Part shown: positions 13,344 through 21,805 of the stretch, piece after piece
How the letters are laid out: the number at the start of each line of letters is the position of its first letter
Position numbering within the stretch: the first letter of the stretch is position 1
NCBI GenBank assembly: GCA_023393235.1
Contig: JAEWMH010000187.1
Coordinates: 1-34,742, forward strand
DNA: 34,742 bases
Source of the DNA: Bacillota bacterium
GTDB lineage: Bacteria; Bacillota; Bacilli; Paenibacillales; NBRC-103111
Direction: 5' to 3'
Position numbers and translations under genes: made by a program
Notes under the pieces: model-generated
Told to the model about the DNA's origin: nothing
The model's input: only the letters and a program-made list of their open reading frames with translations
Database searches by the model: none

Positions 13344-16300
13344 ATGAACGACTCTCGTAATGAACCTTCAGCAGTAACCCCTGTAAACCTGCCCGCCGCA
13401 GGGCCCGCAAAGCCCGACAAAAGTCCTCTCTATATTGTCGGGATCGGCGCCTCTGCCGGAGGGCTGGAGGCGTTGGAGCAGTTTTTTGACTGTATGCCTT
13501 CGGACACGGACATGGCGTTCATCGTGGTGCAGCATCTGTCACCGGATTACAAAAGCCTGATGGCCCATATTCTCAGCAAGAATACCCGGATGCACATTCA
13601 GGAGGCCGAGGATGGCATGCGGATTGAAGCGAATCATGTGTACCTGAACCCGCCCCGCAAAAACCTGACCCTCGCCAACGGTTATCTGCATCTCGTGGAT
13701 TCCCTGCCCAAGCCGGGCCTGCATTTGCCCATCGACATTTTCTTCCGCTCCCTGGCAGCCGCCTGCGGTCCGCGGGCCATCAGCATCGTGCTGTCGGGCA
13801 CAGGCAGCGACGGCTCACGCGGAATCAAAGCCGTGAAGGATGCCGGGGGGCTGGTCATTGTTCAGGACGGCCAGTCTGCCAAGTTTGACGGGATGCCCAA
13901 CAGCGCCATTCTGACCGGACAGGTGGATTGGGTAATTACTCCCCAGCAGATGGCCGAGAAGCTGATGCAGTATACGGGGGCCATAAGCGAAGCCCCGCCT
14001 GAACCGGGAAATCTGACGGTAACCATTACGATTGAGCAATACATTCAGCTTATCTTTGACAAAATCAAGCAGGAGAGCGGCATTGATTTCACCTATTACA
14101 AGCGCAATAGCGTCTTGCGCCGCATTGAACGCCGGATGACCATGAACAATGTCCAAACCATCTCAGATTATTTAACCTACCTGGAAAAAAACAAAGGGGA
14201 GCTGCAGGCATTACGCAAGGACCTGCTGATTGGTGTAACCAATTTCTTCCGGGACCCGCAGGCCTTCGAGTCGCTTTATGAGAAGGTGCTGCCTGCTTTG
14301 TTCCTCAACCGGCCCGTAGACAAGGAAATCCGGGTGTGGGTGGCGGGCTGCTCCACCGGGGAAGAGGCCTATTCCGTCGCCATTCTGCTGCGCAAATATA
14401 TCGATACCCTGAACATGCCCTACTCGGTGAAGATTTTCGCTACGGATCTGGACAAGGAATCCATTGAATATGCCAGCCAGGGCATTTATTCCGAGAGCAT
14501 CATCCCCCATCTGTCCAACGAGGATGTGGAGCGGTATTTTATCCGCGATTCGGGTGTATTCCAGATCAGCAAGGATATCCGTAAAATGATTATTTTTGCA
14601 CCGCATAACATTATTAAGGACCCGCCCTTCATCAACCTGGATCTGGTCACATGCCGCAACATGCTGATTTATCTGCAGCCCGAAATGCAGTTCAAGGTGC
14701 TGTCGCTCTTTCACTTCGCCCTCACACCGGAAGGTTATCTGTTCTTGGGGCCAAGCGAAACCATCGGGCGCTTCAGCAACCAGTTCGAGCCGCTGGACCG
14801 GCACTGGAACATCTTCAGCCACCGCAACGCCAAGCAGTTAAGCGCGCCGGACCTGATGGACAGCCATAACCGCTTCAACCAGCATCTGCCCGGTGGCCGC
14901 CACGACAGGGTGGTTTCCTCCATCCGGGAGCAGCATGAGCAGAAAAAAATGGATGCCCTGCATGTGGTGCTGTCCGAGGAGCACATATCCCCATGTCTGA
15001 TTATCGATCAGAACAATGATGTGGTGCATCTGAACGGCAAGGTGAATGAATACCTCATGCTGGCCCAGGGGAAACCCAGCTGGAATCTGTTCAAGATGCT
15101 GGATTCGACTCTCTCGGTAGCCATCTCCACGGCGATTCAGAAGGTCCGGCGGGAGAAGCAGCAGGTGGTGTACCGGGCGTTGAAGGTGACCACCAAACAG
15201 GGCCAGCGGCTGGTCGATCTGAAAATCAGGCCGTTCTCCTTAACCCATAATGCCTACCAGAAGCATATTCTGGTGCTCTTCGAGGAACTGGAGGAGCAAA
15301 CCCCCGGCGCCCTTCCCCTGGACCCGGTGGACATGGAGACAACGGTCAGTCTGCGGATCATGGAGCTGGAGCATGAGCTGCAGCAGGCGGAGGAGCGGCT
15401 GCAGGCCACCATCGAAGAGCTGGAAACCTCCAACGAGGAGCTCCAGTCCACTAATGAGGAGCTGGTGGCGGCCAATGAGGAGCTGCAAAGCGCCAATGAG
15501 GAGCTTCAGTCGGTGAACGAAGAGCTGGTGACGGTCAACACGGAATTCCAGTTCAAAATCCAGGAGCTGACGGACCTTAACAATGATATGAACAACTTCC
15601 TGGTCAGCACCCGCATCGGCACCATCTTCCTGGACAAGCGGATGTGCATCCGCCGCTTCACACCGGCCATCACCAAGGAAATCAATCTGATGGAGGTGGA
15701 TTACGGCCGTCCCATCGAGCATATCTCCCACCAGTTCAAGCATGATACGCTGTTGGAGGATGCCCAGAATGTGCTGCAGACACTGATCCCTCTGGAGCGG
15801 GAAATCCAGAGCAAAAGCGGCAACTGGTACAGCATGCGGATTCTTCCCTACCGGACCGAGGATAATTTCATTAACGGCGTCGTGCTGACCTTCGTGGATA
15901 TCACTACCCTGAAGGGGGTCAATGAAGAGCTGACCAAGCTTTCCTATGCCATCGAGCAGAGTCCTTCCATTACCATCATTACGGATATCACTGGTGCTGT
16001 GGAATACGTCAACCCTCAATTTACTGCCGTCACGGGGTATGAGCTGGAGGAGGTTGTGGAGCAAAAGCTGGAGTCCCTCAGCCTCTGGGAGGAAACCGCA
16101 GAGGGCTTCACCGGCATGGTGAAAACAGTCACCTCCGGCGAGGCATGGACCGGCGAGTTGAAGAGCCGCTCCAAAAACCGGGACTGGTATTGGGAATTGG
16201 CCAAGGTAATCCCGATTAAGAATGACAGGGGAGAGATTATCCAGTTCCTGAAGCTCTCCGAGGATATCACCGAACGCAAGCAAACGGAGGAGATGCTCCG

Positions 16301-16958
16301 CAAAACGGAGATGCTGTCGGCAGTCGGCCAGCTGGCAGCGGGAATCGCCCATGAAATCCGCAATCCGCTGACCGCACTGAAGGGCTTCACCAAGCTGATA
16401 ACCACTATGGGCTCAGCCAAGAGCAACTATATGGACATCATGCTGGACGAGCTGAACCGGATTGAGCAGATTGTCAGCGAGCTGCTGGTGTTAGCCAAGC
16501 CGCAGGCGGTGGATTTTGCGGTGAGGAATGTAGGGGCCATCATCGGAGATGTGCTGATGCTCCTGGAATCCCAGGCCAATATGAACAATGTGGAGATGGC
16601 ATTCGAACCTCCGGCGGAACCGTTGAATGTGCTCTGTGTGGAGAATCAATTGAAGCAGGTGTTCATTAATGTTGTCAAAAATGCCATTGAAGCCATGGCC
16701 TCCGGCGGACAGCTGCAGGTTTGCGCCTCCATGGACGAGGAACAGCAGATTACTATCCGGTTCCAGGACACCGGGGGAGGTATTCCTGATAGTAAGCTGG
16801 TCAAGCTGGGCGAACCCTTCTACTCCACCAAAGAGAAGGGAACCGGGCTGGGTCTGATGGTCAGCACCAAAATTATCGAGAACCATCAAGGCACCATCCG
16901 CTTCCAGAGCAAAGAGGGAATCGGCACCACCGTCACCATTACGCTGCCCGGATTATAA
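13344..16958 (+). CDS. CheB-CheR-PAS-PAS-histidine kinase fusion protein
   Basis: The protein has 1204 residues; the ATG at 13344 follows AAAGGGGA. Residues 28-215 are a CheB methylesterase with its catalytic triad Ser37 (GIGASAGG), His64 (VVQH) and Asp156 (GTGSDGS), but no receiver domain. Residues about 225-495 are a CheR methyltransferase with the SAM loop VWVAGCSTGEEAY (331-343) and the TCRNMLIYL motif near 436-444. Residues about 663-752 form a coiled coil with repeated NEEL units. Two PAS domains follow (about 750-860 and 865-985). Then come HisKA with GIAHEIRNP (phospho-acceptor His1003) and the HATPase domain with NAIEAM, DTGGGIP and GTGLGL. It should be cytoplasmic because no membrane helix is seen. 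Such fusions occur outside classic chemotaxis clusters; no receptor, CheA or response regulator is nearby. Confidence 0.93.
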   Translation: MNDSRNEPSAVTPVNLPAAGPAKPDKSPLYIVGIGASAGGLEALEQFFDCMPSDTDMAFIVVQHLSPDYKSLMAHILSKNTRMHIQEAEDGMRIEANHVYLNPPRKNLTLANGYLHLVDSLPKPGLHLPIDIFFRSLAAACGPRAISIVLSGTGSDGSRGIKAVKDAGGLVIVQDGQSAKFDGMPNSAILTGQVDWVITPQQMAEKLMQYTGAISEAPPEPGNLTVTITIEQYIQLIFDKIKQESGIDFTYYKRNSVLRRIERRMTMNNVQTISDYLTYLEKNKGELQALRKDLLIGVTNFFRDPQAFESLYEKVLPALFLNRPVDKEIRVWVAGCSTGEEAYSVAILLRKYIDTLNMPYSVKIFATDLDKESIEYASQGIYSESIIPHLSNEDVERYFIRDSGVFQISKDIRKMIIFAPHNIIKDPPFINLDLVTCRNMLIYLQPEMQFKVLSLFHFALTPEGYLFLGPSETIGRFSNQFEPLDRHWNIFSHRNAKQLSAPDLMDSHNRFNQHLPGGRHDRVVSSIREQHEQKKMDALHVVLSEEHISPCLIIDQNNDVVHLNGKVNEYLMLAQGKPSWNLFKMLDSTLSVAISTAIQKVRREKQQVVYRALKVTTKQGQRLVDLKIRPFSLTHNAYQKHILVLFEELEEQTPGALPLDPVDMETTVSLRIMELEHELQQAEERLQATIEELETSNEELQSTNEELVAANEELQSANEELQSVNEELVTVNTEFQFKIQELTDLNNDMNNFLVSTRIGTIFLDKRMCIRRFTPAITKEINLMEVDYGRPIEHISHQFKHDTLLEDAQNVLQTLIPLEREIQSKSGNWYSMRILPYRTEDNFINGVVLTFVDITTLKGVNEELTKLSYAIEQSPSITIITDITGAVEYVNPQFTAVTGYELEEVVEQKLESLSLWEETAEGFTGMVKTVTSGEAWTGELKSRSKNRDWYWELAKVIPIKNDRGEIIQFLKLSEDITERKQTEEMLRKTEMLSAVGQLAAGIAHEIRNPLTALKGFTKLITTMGSAKSNYMDIMLDELNRIEQIVSELLVLAKPQAVDFAVRNVGAIIGDVLMLLESQANMNNVEMAFEPPAEPLNVLCVENQLKQVFINVVKNAIEAMASGGQLQVCASMDEEQQITIRFQDTGGGIPDSKLVKLGEPFYSTKEKGTGLGLMVSTKIIENHQGTIRFQSKEGIGTTVTITLPGL

Positions 16959-16968
16959 GATGTGCCGC

Positions 16969-17012
16969 AAGGCCCCGCAGGCTGACGCTTCTTTACCTGC
17001 AGGGCCTTTTCT
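16969..17012. terminator. Terminator shared by the convergent kinase and MocR genes
   Basis: AAGGCCCCGCAGG (16969-16981) pairs with CCTGCAGGGCCTT (16996-17008, one mismatch). T follows on the plus strand and a short T run on the minus strand. It lies between stops at 16958 and 17021. Confidence 0.8.
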
Positions 17013-17020
17013 TATGCCTG

Positions 17021-18469
17021 TTACAGCCAGGCTCTCCCCAGCCTGAGCACTCCATCCTCAATCGCCGCTTCATCCACCCCTCCAAACCCCAGCAGCACCA
17101 TATTCCCGGAATAATGCTCCCGTCTGGACCAAAATGCGGATAACGGCCATACGTTGACGCCCTGCTTCGCGGCGGTGCGGACCAGTTCCCCCTCCGTATG
17201 TCCTGCTGCACTCTCCAGCACAATATGAAGCCCGGCGTTTTTTCCGTGTACCAGAAACCGGCTGCCCAGTGTGTCCTGAAGGCTGCGGAGGAGCAGATCA
17301 TGCTTTCTTTTGCCGGCATGGGTGACCATTCTCAGATGGCGGTCCCAATGGCCCTCTGCCAGAAATGCCCGCAGTGTATGCTGCTGCAGCAGTGCTGCCG
17401 GGGACTGGTACCAGGAGAATCGGCGGTCATACACATCCATCCATCTCCGGGGCAGAACCATATAATTCACCCGCAGGCTGGGGGAGAGGGACTTGGAGAA
17501 GGTTCCGATATACACCACGCTCCCCGCCGTATCAATGCTTTGGATAGAGGGGATGGGTTTGGAATTATACCGCAGCTCGCTGTCGTAATCATCCTCGATG
17601 ATGATACCGTCCCTGCGTTTGGCCCATTGGAGAAGCTGGAGCCGCCGCTGGATGGGCATTACCGCTCCCATGGGGAACTGGTGGGAGGGGGTTACATACA
17701 CCGCATTGACTCCGCTCTCCTCCACCTCGTCCAGCCGGATTCCATCCTTATCCAGTCCGATGGGACGCACGGTGCAGCCATGGTTGGCGAGGATCTGGTT
17801 CGCCCAGATAAAACCCGGGTCCTCCATGCCGATCCCGGAGATATGCTCCCGGAATAGCTGGCAGAGCAGACTTAGGCTATGGTGGATGCCGGCGGACACC
17901 ATAATCTGCCCGGGTTCGCAGACCACTCCCCGGGTTTTGGCAATATGCCTCATAATCTCCGTGCGCAGACCCGGATCCCCTTTGCCGTCACTGTATTCCA
18001 CCATGATGTCCCCGTCTGCCTCCGCCAGGCATTTGGCGGTGAGCCGCCGCCACTGCCGCATGGGAAAATAGGCAGGGTCCAAGGCGCCGTACCGGAAATC
18101 CACAGAAACCGGAACGGGCAGCTGCCCGCCCAGCCCTTCCTCCGCAAAACCGGAATTCGGAGGAAGCCGATGGGCTCCTGCATCGGGTGGAGGTGGGGCA
18201 GCGACAGGTTCTTTTCCCGCAAAATCATAGGCCTCCGTGGCCTCTACAACAAAGCCACTACCCCTTCTGCCGGCCACATACCCTTCCGAAAAAAGCTGTG
18301 CATAGGCACTTTCCACTGTGTTGCGGCTGACATGAAGCGCCCCGGCCAGTCCCCGGGTGGAGGGCAGCTTGCTTCCTTCCGGGAGGCGGCCGGACAGGAT
18401 CTGTTCTTTCAGCTGCCGGTAAATTTGCATATATAGCGGATCGGCCGCTTCCGTGTCCAAGACAATCAT
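17021..18469 (-). CDS. MocR/PdxR-type regulator (GntR HTH fused to aminotransferase fold)
   Basis: The protein has 482 residues; the ATG at 18469 follows GGAGGG. Residues 1-75 are a GntR winged helix (ADPLYMQIYRQLKEQILSG, then LPSTRGLAGALHVSRNTVES). After a Pro-rich linker (86-110), residues about 120-480 are a fold-type I aminotransferase domain. It has YSDGKGDPGLR, the Asp region IIEDDYDSELRY, and the PLP-binding Lys326 in IGTFSKSLSPSLR. MocR proteins use PLP or its adducts as effectors and control genes for B6, GABA, taurine and similar metabolism. The gene is divergent from an SDR-type gene. The 143-bp region between them holds three ACAGT/ACTGT half-sites, so self-control and control of that neighbour are plausible. 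It is not next to pdxST, so PdxR is not assured. Confidence 0.92.
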   Translation of the reverse strand: MIVLDTEAADPLYMQIYRQLKEQILSGRLPEGSKLPSTRGLAGALHVSRNTVESAYAQLFSEGYVAGRRGSGFVVEATEAYDFAGKEPVAAPPPPDAGAHRLPPNSGFAEEGLGGQLPVPVSVDFRYGALDPAYFPMRQWRRLTAKCLAEADGDIMVEYSDGKGDPGLRTEIMRHIAKTRGVVCEPGQIMVSAGIHHSLSLLCQLFREHISGIGMEDPGFIWANQILANHGCTVRPIGLDKDGIRLDEVEESGVNAVYVTPSHQFPMGAVMPIQRRLQLLQWAKRRDGIIIEDDYDSELRYNSKPIPSIQSIDTAGSVVYIGTFSKSLSPSLRVNYMVLPRRWMDVYDRRFSWYQSPAALLQQHTLRAFLAEGHWDRHLRMVTHAGKRKHDLLLRSLQDTLGSRFLVHGKNAGLHIVLESAAGHTEGELVRTAAKQGVNVWPLSAFWSRREHYSGNMVLLGFGGVDEAAIEDGVLRLGRAWL

Positions 18470-18489
18470 AAATTCCCTCCAGACGGTAA

Positions 18490-18550
18490 ACTGTATCCAT
18501 CAAATACATATAAAGTGGCTCTATCGATGAGGACAGTTCAATTGTACAGT
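18490..18550. promoter_or_regulatory. Candidate MocR operator: ACTGT/ACAGT half-sites
   Basis: ACAGT occurs at 18533-18537 and again at 18546-18550 as a direct repeat 13 bp apart. The inverse ACTGT is at 18490-18494. Direct repeats plus an inverted one are common for MocR targets. It lies in the divergent region between the MocR and SDR genes. Binding is inferred. Confidence 0.4.
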
Positions 18551-18617
18551 ATGAGTATCAAAAGGTCACATCAACAAAAAAAACCCTCAGCGGGGATTAT
18601 AAAATGGAGGAATGAGA

Positions 18618-19373
18618 ATGAAAATCACTGTCGTTGGAGGAAGCGGATTAATCGGAAAGCAATTGGTAACACGGCTTCAGGCGCTTGGCCACGAAGCGGT
18701 TGCGGCTTCACCGTCTCTGGGGGTTGATACCTTAACAGGCAAGGGGCTTGTCCAGGCGCTGGAGGGGGCGCAGGCTGTTGTTGACGTCAGTAATTCCCCG
18801 TCCTTTGAGGGGCACGCGGTGATGGAATTCTTCACCCAATCCACCCGGAATCTGCTGGCTGCGGAAGCCGCCGCCGGGGTCAAGCACCATCTGGTCCTGT
18901 CCATCATAGGGACAGACCGCCTTCCGGCCAACAGCTATTTCCAGGCCAAGCTGGCCCAGGAGACGCTAATCCGGGAATCGGGGATTCCCCTCACCATCGT
19001 CCGCGCCGCCCAATTCTTCGAATTTGCCGCAGGCATCGCCTATACGGCTGCGGAAGGGGACACAGTGCGTCTACCCTCCGCACTGGTGCAGCCCATCGCC
19101 TCCGCCGAGGTGGCGGAAGCGTTGGCCCACCTTGCCGCAGGCGCTCCGGCTGGCGGCGTAATAGAACTGGCCGGGCCCGAGCCCCTGGGCCTGGACGATT
19201 TTGTCCGCCGCGCCCTGGCGGCCAGCCGGGATCCCCGTCCGGTGATTACGGACGAAACCAAGGGCTACTTCGGCGCTCCCCTGGAGGAGCGGTCGCTGAT
19301 CCCCCAATCGGAGCGGGCCATTCTTGCCGCCACCCGGCTGGACGACTGGCTGAAGCAGCAGTTCGGCAGCTGA
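18618..19373 (+). CDS. SDR/NmrA-like NAD(P)-binding protein
   Basis: The protein has 251 residues. The ATG at 18618 is preferred because GGAGG (18606-18610) lies 7 bases upstream; the in-frame ATG at 18612 is only 1 base away from it. The N-terminus MKITVVGGSGLIGKQLVTRL is the dinucleotide-binding motif GxSGxIG of atypical short-chain dehydrogenases. DVSNSPSFEG and LVLSIIGTDRLPANSYFQAK follow the pattern of NmrA/YwnB-like proteins, with an active-site-like S/Y/K region in altered form (SIIG, YFQAK). GIPLTIVRAAQFFEF and IASAEVAEAL are typical later motifs. It may be a reductase or a redox sensor; the substrate is unknown. It is transcribed divergently from the MocR regulator, which may control it. 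Confidence 0.87.
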   Translation: MKITVVGGSGLIGKQLVTRLQALGHEAVAASPSLGVDTLTGKGLVQALEGAQAVVDVSNSPSFEGHAVMEFFTQSTRNLLAAEAAAGVKHHLVLSIIGTDRLPANSYFQAKLAQETLIRESGIPLTIVRAAQFFEFAAGIAYTAAEGDTVRLPSALVQPIASAEVAEALAHLAAGAPAGGVIELAGPEPLGLDDFVRRALAASRDPRPVITDETKGYFGAPLEERSLIPQSERAILAATRLDDWLKQQFGS

Positions 19374-19388
19374 TGCGTCTGACCCAAA

Positions 19389-19422
19389 CCCTCCCCATGC
19401 GGATTCCCCCGCGGTGGGAGGG
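19389..19422. terminator. GC-rich hairpin between the SDR gene and the operon end
   Basis: CCCTCCC and GGGAGGG arms (19389-19395 with 19416-19422) with an inner GCGG/CCGC pair. There is no T run on either strand. It lies between the SDR stop (19373) and the AraC-type stop (19423) and may stop both converging transcripts weakly. Confidence 0.45.
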
Positions 19423-21780
19423 CTAGGGCTGCCGCCTGCGGAGGGCCCGGTATTCATTGGGGGTAATGCCCTCCACCTTTTTGAATACCCGCAGGAAGGT
19501 GGTCCGGCTTAAGATACCTACCTGTCCGGCAATTTCGTGGACCTTCAGATCGGTGGATTCCAGCAGCTCACAGGCCTTGCGGACCCGCACCAGATTAATG
19601 TAATCCGTGACGTACAAACCCGTTTTTTCCACAAACACCCGTGACACGTACTTTTCGGAAACCCCCATTTCTACAGCAATCTGCTCCAGCCCCAAATCCC
19701 GGACATAGTTGTCCCGGATGTACTGCTCGATCAAGGACACCAGATTCCCCGGTTTCCTCCCCTTCTGGGACTGCGTGATCTCCAGCACCCGGCTGTAAAA
19801 CTCCAGCAGCAGCTCCTTCAGCTCATCCGGCTCCCGGAGCATGCGGCCGGAGGGAGCCTCCAGCAGCAGCCGGAATTCATCCTTGTCCGCCATATCGGCC
19901 TGAAGCCCCTTTTCAGATAAAAAGCGGATTCCCGAGGTGTGCATATCCTTCAGCAGGGCCAGCTGCTGATCGTAGGAGATACCCCCGCCCGCATTCCTCT
20001 CCAGAATCGCCTCCACGGTTTCCCGCAGAGTTTCCTCCTCCCCCAGCTTCAGACTGTTCAGAATCCGCTGCTCGTCATATAAGGAATATTCATACCGGCC
20101 GAGGCATCCGTCACACATCCGGCTGCCGTACAGAATCTCGAAGCGCTGCTCTTTATCCCGTTTGCTGATGGCGGTCATGGCTTCATTGAAGGACACACCG
20201 ATATCATTGATCCCTTCGTAATAGGTGCCGATTCCCACCGCAATGTCATAGTACATCCGCATATCGTAGGCGAACACCCCCAGCATCTGCTGGAACGCAT
20301 CCTTCATTTGCGCAGCTTGACCAGGCTCCGGCACATTGACCAGACAAACGAAGAGATTGGGCCGGTACTCCGCCACATAAGCGGGAAAAGCGCCGGCGAG
20401 GAATTTCCAGACAATCTTCTTGATGCCTCCGATGATCTGCGGCCGTTCCGTATCCTGAATGTCGGCATAGAAAGGCTCCTTGAAATCAAACAGCACCGTG
20501 CAACAGATAAAGCCGGCATGCTCGAAGCCGAAGTCCACCCGCAGGGTCTCCCGCAGGATGGCCTCTTCATTGAGGGTATGGCCCCGCAAAATAAACAAGA
20601 GGGAATATTCCACATATTCGCTGGTATGTTTGCTGTATTTCATTTTGAATTGCCGGTTGCTGTCCGATAGGCGATTGATCCCCTGCAGGATCACTTCGAA
20701 TTCGTTGGCGGCACGCTCATGCCCGTCTGTGTCTCCCTCCGGCTCCTGGCTGATCATCCGGCTGATGTTGCGGATGGGATTATAGATGTTGAGGCTGAAT
20801 ACAAATGAGAAGCCGACCCCCATCACAATCAGTACCAGGCACAAAAGCAGGGTCATCTCCATAATGCTGCCGGTATGGCGGTTGAACTCCGAATAGGGGG
20901 TGAAGGAATAATAGTCCCAGCCGTACAAATCCGACTTGATATGCGCTACGGCATACCGCTTGCCGGCTACCTTCATCTCCCGGGTAGGGCTGCCGTCGCT
21001 GAAGGCCTCCGCCAGCTCCGTCTCCGGTATATTGGCCAGATAGCCGCGCTGGTCGTAAAGCTTGTTGCCTTGGCCGTCCAACACGACGAAGGTAGTGGAA
21101 TCAAACACTGCATTGCCGGCCAGCACCCGCTCTACCGTGGATACGGCCAGGTTGACCACCATCACCGCCTGATCATTGCCCACCCGGTTAAAAAGCACCA
21201 GCGGCACCACCTGCTTGGTGTTGATGCCGTCCTGAATGACCGTGGTGGCCGGAAGAAGGTCGATGAATTTGTCCGTCTGAAGCAGCCTCGACCAGTAAGC
21301 GCTGTCATATTCCTCGTAGCGGTACATCCGTTTAAAGAAGTACTCGAAGGAGTTGGCTCCGCCGCTCACATACACATCCTGGTCATCTACATAGACAAAC
21401 GTAGAGTCGGTAAAGCTGCTGACCACATTCTCATGGCGCTGCAAAATCCGGGGAAGCCGCCACAGCTCCACTTTATCCTCCAGGGTTTGCTTATCCTTGG
21501 GCATAAGCAGCCGCTGGACAGTTTCGTCATTCAAAAAATTGACCCCGGTAATCTGGGAGGTTTGAATATACGAATCCATCGCCTCCGAGGCGGTTTCCAG
21601 ATTGGTGGTGATCCGGCTGGCGAACTCCCGCTCCATCAGGTGGGCCGAATAGATGTACTCCACAACCCCGATAATGATGATGGGAATCAAAAGGGACAGG
21701 AAGCAGCCGAGTATCTTCAGGAAGAGCCGGTTGGATTTGCCCTGTATTGTCCTTCTTCCCGTCCGTCCCCGCTGCCCCAT
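19423..21780 (-). CDS. Membrane-anchored AraC family regulator, last gene of the carbohydrate operon
   Basis: The protein has 785 residues; the ATG at 21780 follows AAAGGGG. A membrane helix at about 20-43 (FLKILGCFLSLLIPIIIIGVV) leads to an extracytoplasmic sensor of about 260 residues with Cache-like spacing (STFVYVDDQDVYVSGG, AVMVVNLAVSTV). A second helix is near 303-327 (MTLLLCLVLIVMGVGFSFVF). A long cytoplasmic linker follows. The last 95 residues hold the AraC helix-turn-helix pair (LGLEQIAVEMGVSEKYVSRV, then LKVHEIAGQVGILSRTTFLR). It lies 25 bp behind the GH106-like gene in the same direction, so it is the distal gene of the operon and probably its local regulator, sensing the sugar outside the cell. 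Only the domain call is certain; the signal is inferred. Confidence 0.9.
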   Translation of the reverse strand: MGQRGRTGRRTIQGKSNRLFLKILGCFLSLLIPIIIIGVVEYIYSAHLMEREFASRITTNLETASEAMDSYIQTSQITGVNFLNDETVQRLLMPKDKQTLEDKVELWRLPRILQRHENVVSSFTDSTFVYVDDQDVYVSGGANSFEYFFKRMYRYEEYDSAYWSRLLQTDKFIDLLPATTVIQDGINTKQVVPLVLFNRVGNDQAVMVVNLAVSTVERVLAGNAVFDSTTFVVLDGQGNKLYDQRGYLANIPETELAEAFSDGSPTREMKVAGKRYAVAHIKSDLYGWDYYSFTPYSEFNRHTGSIMEMTLLLCLVLIVMGVGFSFVFSLNIYNPIRNISRMISQEPEGDTDGHERAANEFEVILQGINRLSDSNRQFKMKYSKHTSEYVEYSLLFILRGHTLNEEAILRETLRVDFGFEHAGFICCTVLFDFKEPFYADIQDTERPQIIGGIKKIVWKFLAGAFPAYVAEYRPNLFVCLVNVPEPGQAAQMKDAFQQMLGVFAYDMRMYYDIAVGIGTYYEGINDIGVSFNEAMTAISKRDKEQRFEILYGSRMCDGCLGRYEYSLYDEQRILNSLKLGEEETLRETVEAILERNAGGGISYDQQLALLKDMHTSGIRFLSEKGLQADMADKDEFRLLLEAPSGRMLREPDELKELLLEFYSRVLEITQSQKGRKPGNLVSLIEQYIRDNYVRDLGLEQIAVEMGVSEKYVSRVFVEKTGLYVTDYINLVRVRKACELLESTDLKVHEIAGQVGILSRTTFLRVFKKVEGITPNEYRALRRRQP

Positions 21781-21805
21781 GCTTAGCGCCCCTTTCGATT
21801 CTCTG

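Noticed and set aside
15240..16352. 370-codon open frame on the minus strand opposite the CheB-CheR kinase
   Set aside because: Leu/Gln/His-rich shadow of the coiled coil and PAS region.
20875..21786. Long open frame on the plus strand opposite the AraC-type gene
   Set aside because: No family motifs, rich in His/Arg/Gln/Leu as expected of a GC-rich antisense frame, and no ribosome binding site. The minus-strand protein has clear domains.
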